Shown: positions 29,591 through 39,109, counted from the stretch's first letter. The stretch: 64,000 bases of DNA from Burkholderia cenocepacia (GCF_014211915.1 NZ_CP060039.1:434001-498000), one strand, 5' to 3'. Translations and numbers: made by a program. Notes: a model not told the origin generated them from the letters alone.

Positions 29591-30343
29591 CTACTGCGGC
29601 GGCGCGTGCGGCTTGCCCTGCTCCGCACCGGCGCCCGATGCCGGCCCCGGCGCCTTCAGCCGCGCGCTCAGCTCCTTGAATTTCATCCCGGCCGTCTCGT
29701 CACCCTGCGCGGCTGCCGCCGCGTAATACGCGCGCGCGATGTTCAGGTTCTGCGCGACGCCGTCGCCGCCGCGCTCGTAGAACGACGCGGTCACGTACTG
29801 CGCGGTCGGCTCGCCCGCGTCGGCGGCCTGCTTGTACCATGCGAACGCCTGCCGGTTGTCGCGCGGCGTGCCGCGCCCGTCGAGGAACTGGTTCGCGAGC
29901 GACAGCTCGGCCTGCACGTGCCCCTGCTTCGCGGCGCGCAGGAACCAGCGATGCGCTTCCGCCGGATTGCGCGCGACGAACTCGCCATCGTCGAACATCC
30001 GGCCGTACACGTACTGCGCATGCGACATGTTCGCGTCCGCCGCACGCCTGAGCCAGCGCAGCCCTTCGTCGACGTTCGCCGTCACGCCTTCGCCCGTCAG
30101 CAGCATCATCGCGTAGTTGAACTGCGCGAGGCGATCGCCGCGCTCGGCCGCATCGTGGAATTGCACCAGCGCCGCGCGATAGTCTCCGGCGTTGTAGTCG
30201 GCAACCGCCGATTGCGTCTCGCGCGACGGATCGGGCTTCGCTTGCGGCGCGCCCTGCGCGGCAGCCACCGCACACACGGCCCACAGGCCGACCATCGTCC
30301 CGATCCGCGCGCGCCTGCGGCACGCAGCGTCTGCGCCGTTCAT
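29591..30343 (-). CDS. Exported Sel1-like (TPR) repeat protein
   Basis: 250 aa. A signal peptide (IGTMVGLWAVCAVAAAQGA) is followed by about five Sel1-type helical repeats of 36 residues (AQFNYAMMLLTGEGV, AQYVYGRMFDDGEF, AELSLANQFLDGRG, AQYVTASFYERGG). Such repeats form a solenoid for protein binding, often in envelope or stress roles. The partner is unknown. The start ATG at 30343 overlaps the stop of the aldolase gene upstream, suggesting co-translation although no functional link is obvious. Confidence 0.8.
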   Translation of the reverse strand: MNGADAACRRRARIGTMVGLWAVCAVAAAQGAPQAKPDPSRETQSAVADYNAGDYRAALVQFHDAAERGDRLAQFNYAMMLLTGEGVTANVDEGLRWLRRAADANMSHAQYVYGRMFDDGEFVARNPAEAHRWFLRAAKQGHVQAELSLANQFLDGRGTPRDNRQAFAWYKQAADAGEPTAQYVTASFYERGGDGVAQNLNIARAYYAAAAAQGDETAGMKFKELSARLKAPGPASGAGAEQGKPHAPPQ

Positions 30344-31125
30344 GACCGTACCTCCTGCAACGCCTGCCGCGTCGCGCGCAATAGCCAGCTCACGTCGGCC
30401 GACACCGTGATCATCCGGTAACCGGCGTCGCGATACTGGCGCGCGGCCGCCGTGTCGCCCGCGAAGATGCCGACCGCGACGCCTGCCTGCTTGCCGGCCG
30501 CGAGCACGCGCGCCATCGCGGTTTCGACGTCCGGGTGGCGGATGTCGCCGAGATGCCCGAGGCTCGCCGCGAGGTCGGCCGGGCCGACGAACAGGCAATC
30601 GATGCCGGGTGTCGCCGCGATCCGCTCGACTTCGTCGACGCCGCGCGCCGATTCGACCTGCACGACCACCGCCACTTGCGCATTCGCCGTCTGCAGGTAG
30701 TCGCGGCGCATGCCGAACGCCGCCGCGCGCACCATGCCCGCGACGCCGCGCAGCCCGTCGGGTGTGTCGGGCGACGGGAAGCGCGTGAGCCGCACTGCGT
30801 GCGCGGCGTCGTCGGGCGTCTCGATACACGGGAACATCAGCGTGCGCGCGCCGGCGTCGAGCGCGCGCTTCACAAGCCACGGCTCGCGAGCCGGCACGCG
30901 CACGACCGGCTCGCTCGGCAGGTGCGCCGCGGCGATCGCACGCAGTTGCGACGCCACGTCGCGACTGTCGTTCGGCGCATGCTCCATGTCGATGCAGAGC
31001 CAGTCGTAACCGGCGTGCGCGAGCGCTTCCGCGGCCGAGTCGCTGCCGAGCGACAGCCACAGGCCGTACAGCGGCTCGTCACCGTCGCGCAGGCGTTGTT
31101 TGAGGGAATTGGTGAGCGTGCTCAT
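30340..31125 (-). CDS. HpcH/HpaI-family class II aldolase
   Basis: 261 aa TIM-barrel pyruvate aldolase. GLWLSLGSDSAAEALAHAGYDWLCIDMEHAPND, then QVESARGVDEVERIAATPGIDCLFVGPADLAASLG hold the metal-binding Glu and Asp and the pyruvate-binding loop. Members cleave 4-hydroxy-2-oxo acids (HpaI, GarL, RhmA). Substrate is not evident from context, since the neighbour is a Sel1 protein. Start at ATG 31125. Confidence 0.88.
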   Translation of the reverse strand: MSTLTNSLKQRLRDGDEPLYGLWLSLGSDSAAEALAHAGYDWLCIDMEHAPNDSRDVASQLRAIAAAHLPSEPVVRVPAREPWLVKRALDAGARTLMFPCIETPDDAAHAVRLTRFPSPDTPDGLRGVAGMVRAAAFGMRRDYLQTANAQVAVVVQVESARGVDEVERIAATPGIDCLFVGPADLAASLGHLGDIRHPDVETAMARVLAAGKQAGVAVGIFAGDTAAARQYRDAGYRMITVSADVSWLLRATRQALQEVRS

Positions 31126-31463
31126 CGATACGGCCTCCGGAACGGAACGGCAATCGAACGGGACAAGCAACAGGCGCAGCGGAAAGCGGAATGCATACCG
31201 CCGGGCAACCGAAGCACGGCGGCGACGACGGATCGCGCGCCGGAGAACGTGAGTCGGCCCGGGACGGCCGATCTGACAGCGCGGGCCGCGCAATGGCTCA
31301 CGCGAGCGTTTTTCGGTGCGGCACGTCGATCATAGCGCGGCGGGCGCTCGATGCGGGAACAGACAGGGGAAGCCCTACCGACGCGGGAAGGAGGGAGTCG
31401 AGGCCACGGTGCGCGGCGACGGGCAGCCCGCGCCGGACAGCGGGGCTGCGGGGGCAGGCAGGA
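31126..31463. other. Noncoding gap between the HpcH/HpaI gene and queD
   Basis: A 338-base stretch containing no gene I can support. It should hold the promoter of the aldolase gene, but no clear -10/-35 pair or terminator is visible. Confidence 0.4.
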
Positions 31464-31916
31464 TCAGCGGCCGGGCTGGCGCTCGACGTCGGCCCAGCAG
31501 TTCGGCGTTTCGTACAACCGCACGCGCTCGAGGCGCAGGTTCACGCCGTAGTGCGCGTCGTACACGTTCGCGAGGAGGTCGAACGCGATCGCCGCGAGGT
31601 TCTCGACGGTCGGGATCCGGTCGATCACGACCGTCTTGTGGTCGGCCATCTGCTCGAGGAACGAGCGCACGACGTCGTCGCGCGCATAGACCAGGAACGC
31701 GTGGTCCCACTTGCTGACGAGGTGCTCCATCGCGAGCGCCTTCACGTCGGCGAAATCCATCACCATGCCGCGGTCGGGCGCCCCCTCGGTATCGACGAGA
31801 TCGCCGCGCAGCGTGATTTCGAGCACGTAGCGATGGCCGTGCAGGTTCCGGCACTGGCTGCGGTGATCGGGAATGCGGTGGCCCGCGTCGAATTCGAGTT
31901 TTCGGGTAATCAGCAC
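31464..31916 (-). CDS. queD: 6-carboxy-5,6,7,8-tetrahydropterin synthase QueD
   Basis: 150 aa T-fold enzyme of the queuosine (7-deazaguanine) pathway, converting dihydroneopterin triphosphate to carboxytetrahydropterin. Zinc His ligands are in FDAGHRIP and LHGHRY; the active-site Cys is in SQCRNLHGH. GMVMDFADVKAL and TVENLAAIAFDLL are family segments. Last gene of the queC-queE-queD row. Confidence 0.94.
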   Translation of the reverse strand: MLITRKLEFDAGHRIPDHRSQCRNLHGHRYVLEITLRGDLVDTEGAPDRGMVMDFADVKALAMEHLVSKWDHAFLVYARDDVVRSFLEQMADHKTVVIDRIPTVENLAAIAFDLLANVYDAHYGVNLRLERVRLYETPNCWADVERQPGR

Positions 31917-31934
31917 GATGTCAAAAGCCGTGGC

Positions 31935-32567
31935 TCAGGGAATGTTCAGATATTTGTGGGTCTGCATCGACAGCCGCCACTGCGGATGACGCTTGCACCA
32001 GTCGATCGCGAGCTTCGTGTTGAGGTCGCGCGACGGGCCGTCCATCGGCTGCACGAGAAAATACTCGAAGTCGAGCTTCGCGTAGTCGGCCAGCCGCTGG
32101 TTGTCCTGCGGCACGACGACCTTCAGTTCGTTGCCCTTCGTGACGACGAGCGGCGCATCGGCCTTCGGGCTCACGCAGATCCAGTCGATCGATTCGAGCA
32201 CCGGCAGCGAACCGTTGGTCTCGATCGCGATCTCGAAGCCGGCCGCGTGCAGCGCGTCGACGAGCGGCTGGTCGAGCTGCAGCATCGGCTCACCGCCCGT
32301 GCAGACGACGAAGCGATTCGCTTCGCCCTCCGGCCACAGGCCGGCGATCGTCGCGACGAGCGCGGCGGCGTCCTTGAACTTGCCGCCGTTCTCGCCGTCG
32401 GTGCCGACGAAATCCGTATCGCAGAAGCGGCACACGGCCTCCGCACGATCCTCTTCGCGGCCCGACCACAGGTTGCAGCCGGCGAACCGGCAGAACACGG
32501 CCGGCCGGCCCGCATTCGCGCCCTCGCCCTGCAACGTGTAGAAAATTTCCTTGACCGCGTAAGTCAT
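31935..32567 (-). CDS. queE: 7-carboxy-7-deazaguanine synthase QueE
   Basis: 210 aa radical-SAM enzyme that contracts the QueD product ring to 7-carboxy-7-deazaguanine. The cluster-binding pattern is the CX14CX2C variant (GCNLWSG..AVCRFCDTDF) rather than CX3CX2C, as in many proteobacterial QueE proteins. The N-terminus VKEIFYTLQGEGANAGRPAVFCRF is diagnostic. The C-terminal MDGP and CKHPQWRLSMQTHKYLNIP-like end fit the family. It ends 18 bases before queD. Confidence 0.94.
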   Translation of the reverse strand: MTYAVKEIFYTLQGEGANAGRPAVFCRFAGCNLWSGREEDRAEAVCRFCDTDFVGTDGENGGKFKDAAALVATIAGLWPEGEANRFVVCTGGEPMLQLDQPLVDALHAAGFEIAIETNGSLPVLESIDWICVSPKADAPLVVTKGNELKVVVPQDNQRLADYAKLDFEYFLVQPMDGPSRDLNTKLAIDWCKRHPQWRLSMQTHKYLNIP

Positions 32568-32643
32568 CGTGCTTCGTCCGGCTCGCGCCGCTCGTTGTCG
32601 ATCAGAATCCGTTGTCCATCAAGCGCTGCCCGCGCGAGCCGCA

Positions 32644-33378
32644 TCACAGCGGCGCTTCGGTCACCCGCTCGCCCTTCAGGTAAGCCTCGTAGCCACGCTT
32701 GCGCAGCTTGCAGGCCGGGCATTCGCCGCAGCCGAAGCCCCAGTCGTGCAGTTCCGCGCGCTCGCCCACGTAGCACGTGTGCGTCTCGACGCGGATCAGT
32801 TCGACGAGCGCGTCGCCGCCGAGCTGTTCGGCGAGCTGCCAGGTCTGCGCCTTGTCGAGCCACATCAGCGGCGTCTCGAGCACCATGCGCGTATCCATCC
32901 CGAGATTCAGCGCGACCTGCAGCGCCTTCATCGTGTCGTCGCGGCAATCGGGATAGCCCGAGAAATCGGTCTCGCACATCCCGCCGACCAGCACGCGCAG
33001 CCCGCGGCGATAGGCGATCGCCGCGGCGATCGTCATGAACATCAGGTTGCGGCCCGGCACGAACGTGTTCGGCAGGCCGTTGGCCGTCGTCTCGATCTCG
33101 ATCGTGCGCGTCATCGCGGTATCGCTGATCGCGCCGAGCACCGACAGGTCGATCATGTGATCGTCGCCGAGCCGGTCCGACCACGCCGGAAACCTGTGCT
33201 TCAGTGCTTCGCGCACGCCTTCGCGGCACTCGAGTTCGACGCGATGACGCTGGCCGTAATCGAAGCCGAGCGTCTCGACCGTCTGGTAGCGTTCGAGGGC
33301 CCATGCCACGCACGTGGCGGAGTCCTGCCCGCCGGAAAACAACACGAGCGCGCCGTCTTTAGCGTCTGTCCGAATCAC
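32644..33378 (-). CDS. queC: 7-cyano-7-deazaguanine synthase QueC
   Basis: 244 aa ATP-dependent enzyme forming preQ0. The PP-loop is [12 protein letters not shown] (residues about 11-22), with [17 protein letters not shown] and the zinc site [22 protein letters not shown] near the C-terminus. The start is GTG at 33378, with GGAG seven bases upstream; no in-frame ATG precedes the P-loop closely. First of the que genes. Confidence 0.95.
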   Translation of the reverse strand: MIRTDAKDGALVLFSGGQDSATCVAWALERYQTVETLGFDYGQRHRVELECREGVREALKHRFPAWSDRLGDDHMIDLSVLGAISDTAMTRTIEIETTANGLPNTFVPGRNLMFMTIAAAIAYRRGLRVLVGGMCETDFSGYPDCRDDTMKALQVALNLGMDTRMVLETPLMWLDKAQTWQLAEQLGGDALVELIRVETHTCYVGERAELHDWGFGCGECPACKLRKRGYEAYLKGERVTEAPL

Positions 33379-33690
33379 CGTGATACTCCGTGAATGTGTA
33401 GGCTCGCGTCGCACTGCGCCCCGAGGCCGGCTGCCGCCGGACGGCCCGACGCGACCGGCCTGCGCCGGCTCGACCAGTATAGGCAGCGCGGTCGGCCGCG
33501 AATGCGGCGGCGCGCTTATACCGCTCATCGCGCGGCATCGTTGCCGCGCGCCACGACAGGCGCGCCGCGGGCAGCCTGCCATGTGCATGAAGCGATGCGC
33601 TAAGTCATTGAGCGGGCACGGATTTTATCATGCCCCGGCGAATGCTGCCGGGCCCGCCGCCCACGACACGCGATACCCATCACAAACGAA
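33379..33690. other. Noncoding region upstream of queC
   Basis: About 310 bases without a gene between queC and the tRNA-Phe terminator. On the minus strand TATACT (complement of 33476-33481) is a plausible queC -10 box, giving a leader of about 90 nt. I looked for a preQ1 aptamer and see none of its conserved sequence. Confidence 0.4.
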
Positions 33691-33722
33691 AAACCCCAAG
33701 AACCTTCCGATTCTTGGGGTTT
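33691..33722 (-). terminator. Terminator of tRNA-Phe
   Basis: A 12-base stem (AAACCCCAAGAA with TTCTTGGGGTTT) with an eight-base loop, seven bases past the tRNA 3' end, with T-rich sequence on the minus strand. Confidence 0.88.
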
Positions 33723-33729
33723 TAAATGC

Positions 33730-33805
33730 TGGTGGCCTGGGACGGAATCGAACCATCGACACGCGGATTTTCAATCCGCTGCTCTACCAACTGAGCTACC
33801 GGGCC
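33730..33805 (-). tRNA. tRNA-Phe (anticodon GAA)
   Basis: A 76-nt cloverleaf on the minus strand. It starts GGCCCGG and ends in encoded CCA, with D-loop AGCTCAGTTGGTAGAGC, anticodon loop TTGAAAA flanked by GCGGA/TCCGC, and T-loop GGTTCGATTCC. Its own promoter and terminator are visible. Confidence 0.97.
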
Positions 33806-33818
33806 AACGAAGAATGAA

Positions 33819-33847
33819 AGTATATCGAGCTATTCGCCCCCGGGCAA
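33819..33847 (-). promoter_or_regulatory. Sigma-70 promoter of tRNA-Phe
   Basis: On the minus strand TTGCCC (33842-33847), a 17-base spacer and TATACT (33819-33824), placed 14 bases before the tRNA 5' end. Confidence 0.75.
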
Positions 33848-33865
33848 GTGCTTTCGCAAAATATT

Positions 33866-34567
33866 TTACAGCGCACCTTCGGACGGCTTCTTGCCGAGCT
33901 CGACGCCGAGCTGCTTGAGCTTGCGATACAGGTGCGTGCGCTCGAGGCCCGTCTTCTCCGCGACGCGCGTCATGCTGCCGTTCTCGCGCGCGAGGTGATA
34001 CTCGAAGTACGCGCGCTCGAACGCATCGCGCGCTTCGCGCAACGGGATGTCGAACGGGATCGCCGCCGTCTGGCCCGCGAGGCCGAGCGCCGACGCCATG
34101 TCGTCGCCGAGCGTCGGCAGCGCCGCCGCGGACGCGACCGTCGCCGGCCCCGCGGCCTGCCCGCCGCCCGCCTTCGCCGCCGCGTTCGCGGACACCGGCG
34201 CCGCGCCGCGGGCGAGACCGTGCTCGACCGACTTCAGCAGCTTCTGCAGCGCGATCGGCTTTTCGAGGAAATCGAGCGCGCCGATCTTGGTCGCCTCGAC
34301 GGCGGTATCGATCGTCGCGTGCCCGGACATCATGATCACGGGCATCGTCAGCAGCCCCTGCGCCGCCCATTCCTTGAGCAGCGTGACGCCGTCGGTATCG
34401 GGCATCCAGATATCGAGCAGCACGAGATCGGGCGCCTGATTCAGCCGGTATTCCCGCGCGGCCTGCGCGTTCTCCGCCGCCTCGACGACATGTCCTTCAT
34501 CGCTGAGGATCTCCGAGAGCAATTCCCGGATGCCCATTTCATCATCTACCACCAGGATGGTTGCCAT
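33866..34567 (-). CDS. NtrX-like response regulator lacking the AAA+ domain
   Basis: 233 aa. The receiver domain (TILVVDDEMGIRELLSEILSDEGH, phospho-Asp in LVLLDIWMPDTDG) is joined by an Ala/Gly-rich linker (about residues 125-155) to a Fis-type helix-turn-helix (MTRVAEKTGLERTHLYRKLKQLGVEL). Full NtrX has a sigma-54-interacting AAA+ domain in between, absent here, so it cannot drive sigma-54 promoters directly. It directly follows the kinase gene, whose stop abuts this ATG. Confidence 0.88.
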   Translation of the reverse strand: MATILVVDDEMGIRELLSEILSDEGHVVEAAENAQAAREYRLNQAPDLVLLDIWMPDTDGVTLLKEWAAQGLLTMPVIMMSGHATIDTAVEATKIGALDFLEKPIALQKLLKSVEHGLARGAAPVSANAAAKAGGGQAAGPATVASAAALPTLGDDMASALGLAGQTAAIPFDIPLREARDAFERAYFEYHLARENGSMTRVAEKTGLERTHLYRKLKQLGVELGKKPSEGAL

Positions 34568-36982
34568 TTACGCTGCCTTTGTCTGCTCACTTGCTTTTGT
34601 CTTGGCGGGAGTCGTCCCGTCCTGTGCACCCGGTTCGGCGCCTGGCGTATCGCTCGCCATCTGCAGGAACAGGATCGATACCTGCGCACCCTCGACGGTC
34701 TCGCCGTGCATGCGATTGCGCAGATCGATCCGCGCGCCGTGCTCGTCAACGATTTTCTTGACCGTGGCCAACCCGAGCCCCGTGCCCTTCGCCTTCGTCG
34801 TCACGTAAGGCTCGAACGCGCGGGTCAGGATGCGTGCCGGAAAACCGGGCCCGTTGTCGGACACGGTAAGCCGTACCGCGACGCGCGTTTTGCCCTCGGC
34901 GTCGGGGTCGCCATATTCTACTGTCTTGGTTTCGATCAACACACGCGGATGCGCGGACTCCGCGACCGAATCCTGCGCATTCTGCAGCAGGTTGTGAATC
35001 ACCTGGCGCAATTGCGTCGCGTCGCCGCGAATCACCGGCAGCGACGGCGCGAGCTCGGCGACGATCGGGCTCTTGCCTTCGCCGACGCCGTACAGCCCGA
35101 GCACCTCGCTCGCCAGTTCGTTCAACTGCAGGTTCGCGAGCACCGCCGGCGGCGTGCGCGCGTATTCGCGGAAATCGTCGACCATCCGCTTCATCGCGGC
35201 CACCTGGTTCACGATCATCGTCGCGCCGCGCTTGAGCACGTCCGCGTCGGGCGGCGCGAGCTTGTCCGACAGCTTCATCTGCAGCCGCTCGGCCGACAGC
35301 TGGATCGGCGTCAGCGGATTCTTGATCTCGTGCGCGAGCCGCCGCGCGACCTCGCCCCACGCGACCGAACGCTGCGCGGAAATCACGTCGGAGATGTCGT
35401 CGAACACGACGACGTAACCGGACGTCTGCGGATCGTCGGCCTGCCCCTCGACCGTCGACACGAGCCGCGTGCCGCGCACGAGCAGCGTCAGCGGATCGGT
35501 TTCGCCCGGCACCTCGATCGCGAACTGCTGCTGCCAGTGGCCGCGATCGCCGCTGCCGCCGTCGGACGCCGCCTCGCGATCGGCGAATGCCTTGCGCACC
35601 ATCGCGCCGAACCCGGCGGCCACGCCGATCCGGTCGAGCGTCGTGCCGATCAGCGAGTTGAACGGCTGCCGGAAGATCCGCTCGGCGCCGCGATTGGCCG
35701 TCGTCAGCCGGAACTGGCGGTCGAGCACGAACACGCCGGCCGTCAGGTTCGCGAGGATGCTCTCGAGATACGTCTTCGAATGCTCGAGCGCGATGCGGTT
35801 CTTCTCGACCGCGAGCCGCGCCTCGGACAACTGGCGCGTCATCGCGTTGAACGACTGCGTGAGGAAGCCGAGCTCGTCGCGCGTCTTGATCTCGCGCTTC
35901 GGCGTGTAGTCGCCTTCCGTGATCTCCTTCGTGCCCTGCGCGAGCAGGAACAGCGGCCGCGCGAGCTGTTGGCCGAGCGCGAGCGCGAGCATCATCGCGA
36001 TGAAGGTCGCGAGGAACAGCGCGAGTGTCAGCGTGCCGATGTACATCTTGCGCAGGCCCGTGCGGCCGAGCGACTTTTCCTGGTACTCGCGGTACGCGCG
36101 CTGCACGGCGTCCGCGTTGTGCGCGAGCCCGGGCGGCACCGGCTGCGTGAGCTGCAGGAACCGCTCCGCCGGCTGCAGCAGCGACGTCGTCGCATCGGGA
36201 ATCGGCCGCACGACGCGCAACCGCAGCGCGCCCTTCGCGCCATGCGCGCGCGGGTCGCCGTCGACCTCGCCCTCGATCGCCGCATACGCGCCGTGTTCGC
36301 GCGCCTGGCTCAGCATCAGCGGCGTCGGCAGGTCGTCCGGAATCAGCGCCGCGAAATTGCCCGACGCCTGCGCGACGATGTGCAGGTCGGGCGCGGCGCC
36401 CGAGCCGCCGCGGCTCGGCTCGACGATCGTCGCGTCCTGCACGCCGAACTGGTCGCGCAGCCGCAGCAGCGTGAGCGTCGTGCCGTTCGTGTTCGCATCG
36501 ACGCTCGCGAGCTGGTCGGACATCAGCCGCGCCTTGGTCTGCAGATCGGACAGCGACGCATCGAGCATTCCGCGGCCGAGGTTCAGCCCGGCCGTCAGCG
36601 CCGTCTCGACGTTCACGTCGAACCACGACTCGATACTGCGCGACACGAACTGGTACGACACGATGTAGATGATCCCGCCCGGCACCACGCCGACGAGCGC
36701 GAAGAACACCGCGAGCTTCGCGAGCAGCCGCGTGCCGAACTTGCCCTTCCTCAGGCGCACGACGATCATCCCGATCAGCCCGAGCACCACGAGCAGGAAC
36801 ACGAGCGCGACGATGATGTTCGTCGCGTACAGCCACGAGTAGTAGCGGTCGAAGAATTCGGTGTTCGCGCTCGCGGCCGCGAGCAGCACGAGCAGCAGCA
36901 GTGCGGTGATCGCGACCGTCGAGACGATCACGCGGATGAGGAGGCTCTTCCCGCTGGCCGCGCGGCGTACTTTATTTAGCAC
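34568..36982 (-). CDS. ntrY: NtrY-family membrane sensor histidine kinase
   Basis: 804 aa. N-terminal transmembrane segments (about residues 14-100), a periplasmic sensor, a second membrane stretch (YIGTLTLALFLATFIAMMLAL), HAMP (ALGQQLARPLFLLAQGTKEITEGDY), a PAS domain (residues about 400-520), the H-box RRLAHEIKNPLTPIQLSAERL, and ATPase boxes NLLQNAQDS, SDNGPGFP and GTGLGLATVKKI. NtrY kinases respond to nitrogen or redox status and act on NtrX. The start is GTG at 36982, overlapping the preceding gene by 11 bases. Confidence 0.92.
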   Translation of the reverse strand: MLNKVRRAASGKSLLIRVIVSTVAITALLLLVLLAAASANTEFFDRYYSWLYATNIIVALVFLLVVLGLIGMIVVRLRKGKFGTRLLAKLAVFFALVGVVPGGIIYIVSYQFVSRSIESWFDVNVETALTAGLNLGRGMLDASLSDLQTKARLMSDQLASVDANTNGTTLTLLRLRDQFGVQDATIVEPSRGGSGAAPDLHIVAQASGNFAALIPDDLPTPLMLSQAREHGAYAAIEGEVDGDPRAHGAKGALRLRVVRPIPDATTSLLQPAERFLQLTQPVPPGLAHNADAVQRAYREYQEKSLGRTGLRKMYIGTLTLALFLATFIAMMLALALGQQLARPLFLLAQGTKEITEGDYTPKREIKTRDELGFLTQSFNAMTRQLSEARLAVEKNRIALEHSKTYLESILANLTAGVFVLDRQFRLTTANRGAERIFRQPFNSLIGTTLDRIGVAAGFGAMVRKAFADREAASDGGSGDRGHWQQQFAIEVPGETDPLTLLVRGTRLVSTVEGQADDPQTSGYVVVFDDISDVISAQRSVAWGEVARRLAHEIKNPLTPIQLSAERLQMKLSDKLAPPDADVLKRGATMIVNQVAAMKRMVDDFREYARTPPAVLANLQLNELASEVLGLYGVGEGKSPIVAELAPSLPVIRGDATQLRQVIHNLLQNAQDSVAESAHPRVLIETKTVEYGDPDAEGKTRVAVRLTVSDNGPGFPARILTRAFEPYVTTKAKGTGLGLATVKKIVDEHGARIDLRNRMHGETVEGAQVSILFLQMASDTPGAEPGAQDGTTPAKTKASEQTKAA

Positions 36983-37562
36983 GTTCGGTCACCGTGAAGT
37001 TGAAGCGCTTCCAGTCCGACCCGAGCGTCCAGTCGCGGTTGTTCACGGCATCGACCTGGAACGGCTTCGGCATCAGCGCCGTGTCGAGCTGCATCCGCAC
37101 CGACGCCGTGTAGGTTTCGCCTGCCCGTACCTGGTTACGGTCGATCACGTGCCACGACGTGATGTGGCGGACCACCGCGAGCGCATCCTTCAGCGACGGG
37201 AAGCCGAGCTGCAGGCCGCCCGTCGACACGCGGTACTCGCGCGTGAGCGGCTGGAACGACAGGCGGATCGTCTGCGTGACCGCCACCGGCTGCTCGTCGA
37301 ACCAGTACCAGCGCGCGCGGCTCAGCTCGAAGTCGGTCGTGAAGTAAAGCGGGATGCCCTTGTTGACGGCATCCTCGAGGTTCGGATTCAGCTCGAAGTC
37401 GAACCGCGCGTCCAGGCTCCAGCCGCTGCCGTCGGACTGGAGCGATGCGCGCTGCACGGCGATCGATTCGGCATGCGCCGGCCGGACGACGGCCAGGCAC
37501 AGCGTCAACGCGACCAGCAGGACGGCCGCGAGCCGAAAGGGAAAAAGGTGTTTGATCGTCAC
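36972..37562 (-). CDS. Exported DUF4390-family protein
   Basis: 196 aa. The start is GTG at 37562, giving a signal peptide (TIKHLFPFRLAAVLLVALTLCLAVVRPAHA). The mature part (RASLQSDGSGWSLDARFDFELNPNLEDAVNKGIPLYFTTDFELSRARWYWFDE) matches the DUF4390 proteins found next to ntrYX in beta-proteobacteria. The function is unknown. The GTG would overlap the original rsmB stop as GTGA, showing the usual rsmB-DUF4390-ntrY-ntrX coupling. Confidence 0.85.
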   Translation of the reverse strand: MTIKHLFPFRLAAVLLVALTLCLAVVRPAHAESIAVQRASLQSDGSGWSLDARFDFELNPNLEDAVNKGIPLYFTTDFELSRARWYWFDEQPVAVTQTIRLSFQPLTREYRVSTGGLQLGFPSLKDALAVVRHITSWHVIDRNQVRAGETYTASVRMQLDTALMPKPFQVDAVNNRDWTLGSDWKRFNFTVTERAK

Positions 37563-38949
37563 CGTTTCTGAAACCGCGCGTAGAAAAATCCGTCGTGATC
37601 GGTGTTCTGGTCGAGTGCGCCGGCGGCCGCCCGTCCCTGCACGCTGCCCGGCAGCAGTTGGCCGGGGCGTCCAATCGTACCGCATCTTCACAGGCCGCTT
37701 CAAACCAGCGGGCCTGCAATTCGCCTTCTTCCGGGAAGATCGAACAGGTCACGTAAAGCAGTTCGCCGCCCGGCTTCACGAGCGGCCACAGCGCCGACAG
37801 GATGCGACGCTGCTCCGCGACCAGCGCCGGGATGTCGGCCTCGCGGCGCAGCCAGCGGATGTCGGGGTGCCGCCGCACGATGCCGGACGCCGAGCACGGC
37901 ACGTCGGCCAGGATGCGATCGAACGGACGCCCGTCGTACCAGGTGTCCGGCGCACCCGCGTCGCCGACGCACACGTTCGCCGCGAGCGACAGGCGCACGA
38001 GATTCTCGCCGATGCGCGCCGCGCGCGTCGCGTCGCTTTCGAGCGCCACGACTTCCGCATTGGCGAGTTCGAGAATATGGCCCGTCTTGCCGCCGGGCGC
38101 AGCGCACGCGTCGAGCACGCGCATGCCGTCGCGCGCGCCGAGCCATTCCGCCGCGAGCTGCGCGCCGGCGTCCTGCACCGACACCACGCCGTCGGCGAAG
38201 CCCGGAATGCGCTCCACCGGCAGCGCCGACGCGAGCCTCACCGCGTGCCGGCCGATCGCGGTCGCGTCGATTCCGCTCGCACGCAGCGTGTCGAGATACG
38301 CATCGACGCTCGCGCGGCGCGCATTCACGCGCAGCGTCAGCGGCCCCTGACGCTCGCCGGCCGCGAGGATCGCCTGCCATGCGTCGGGCCATGCGCGCTT
38401 CACCGCATCGACCCACCACGCGCGGTAGTTCCAGCGTGCGACCGGGTCGTCCTGCATCGCGGCGACGAGTGCGTCGCGCTCGCGCAGGAAACGGCGCAGC
38501 ACCGCGTTGATCATCCCCTTCGCGAACGCGAATTCGCGGCGCGCACCGATGACGGTGACGGCCTGGTCGACCACCGTGAACGCCGGGTACGCTGCCTCGT
38601 CAGGCGGGTCGAGCAGCAGCGCGAACGCGCCGGCGAGCACCGCGTGCACGTGCGCGGGCGGCGCCTTGCTGACGAACTGGCCGATCAGCCAGTCCGCGCT
38701 GCCGAGGCGACGCATCGTCCGGTAGGCGACGTCCTGCGTCGCGCCGCGCGCGAGCGCCTGCGCACCGGACGGCATCTGCGCGAATACGGTCGACAGCGCC
38801 GCCGGCAACGCGGTACCGCGTCGCACCGCGTCGACCGCCTGCGCGGCCGCGTCGAGCGCGAAGCCGAGCGAATCGGGCGCCAGGTGCAGCGCAGCCAGGC
38901 GCGCCGGGCGGCCGGAAGAAGTCGGAGCGGAAGAACGGGGTCGTGTCAT
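37559..38949 (-). pseudogene. rsmB: 16S rRNA m5C967 methyltransferase RsmB with C-terminal frameshift
   Basis: RsmB methylates C967 of 16S rRNA. The NusB-like N-terminal domain and methyltransferase core are present: LDACAAPGGKTGHILEL (SAM motif), DVPCSASGIVRRHPDIRW, and the catalytic Cys in LLYVTCSIFPEE. After VRLDAP the frame runs into foreign residues and continues to 37135 over the next gene. Restoring one base near 37661-37666 gives a normal end (GQLLPG..DGFFYARFQKR) with TGA at 37559-37561 overlapping the next GTG. So there is a one-base deletion or a sequencing error. The catalytic parts precede it, so partial activity is possible. Start taken at ATG 38949. Confidence 0.85.
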
Positions 38950-39109
38950 CGGTGCGGAATCGGCAAGCAGGCGCGGCAATCAGGTGCGGCAAACAAATAC
39001 GGCAAACGGCGGGATCGCGGCGGCCAGATGACCCGGCGATTCCAAACCGCGCATTGTAGCGTGCGGCCATGCCGCCCCTTTGGCCCCTTTACGGCGCGCA
39101 CAAATGAAA

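Noticed and set aside
33379..33690. Possible preQ1 riboswitch before queC
   Set aside because: No preQ1-I or preQ1-II consensus sequence or pseudoknot could be found in the leader.
33848..36979. Very long plus-strand open frame (1043 codons) opposite ntrYX
   Set aside because: It is the complement of two genes with clear domains, is rich in Arg, Asp and Glu with no motif, and arises from GC-biased third positions.
37135..37558. C-terminal extension giving a 600-aa RsmB
   Set aside because: It is the DUF4390 gene read in the wrong frame after a one-base shift.
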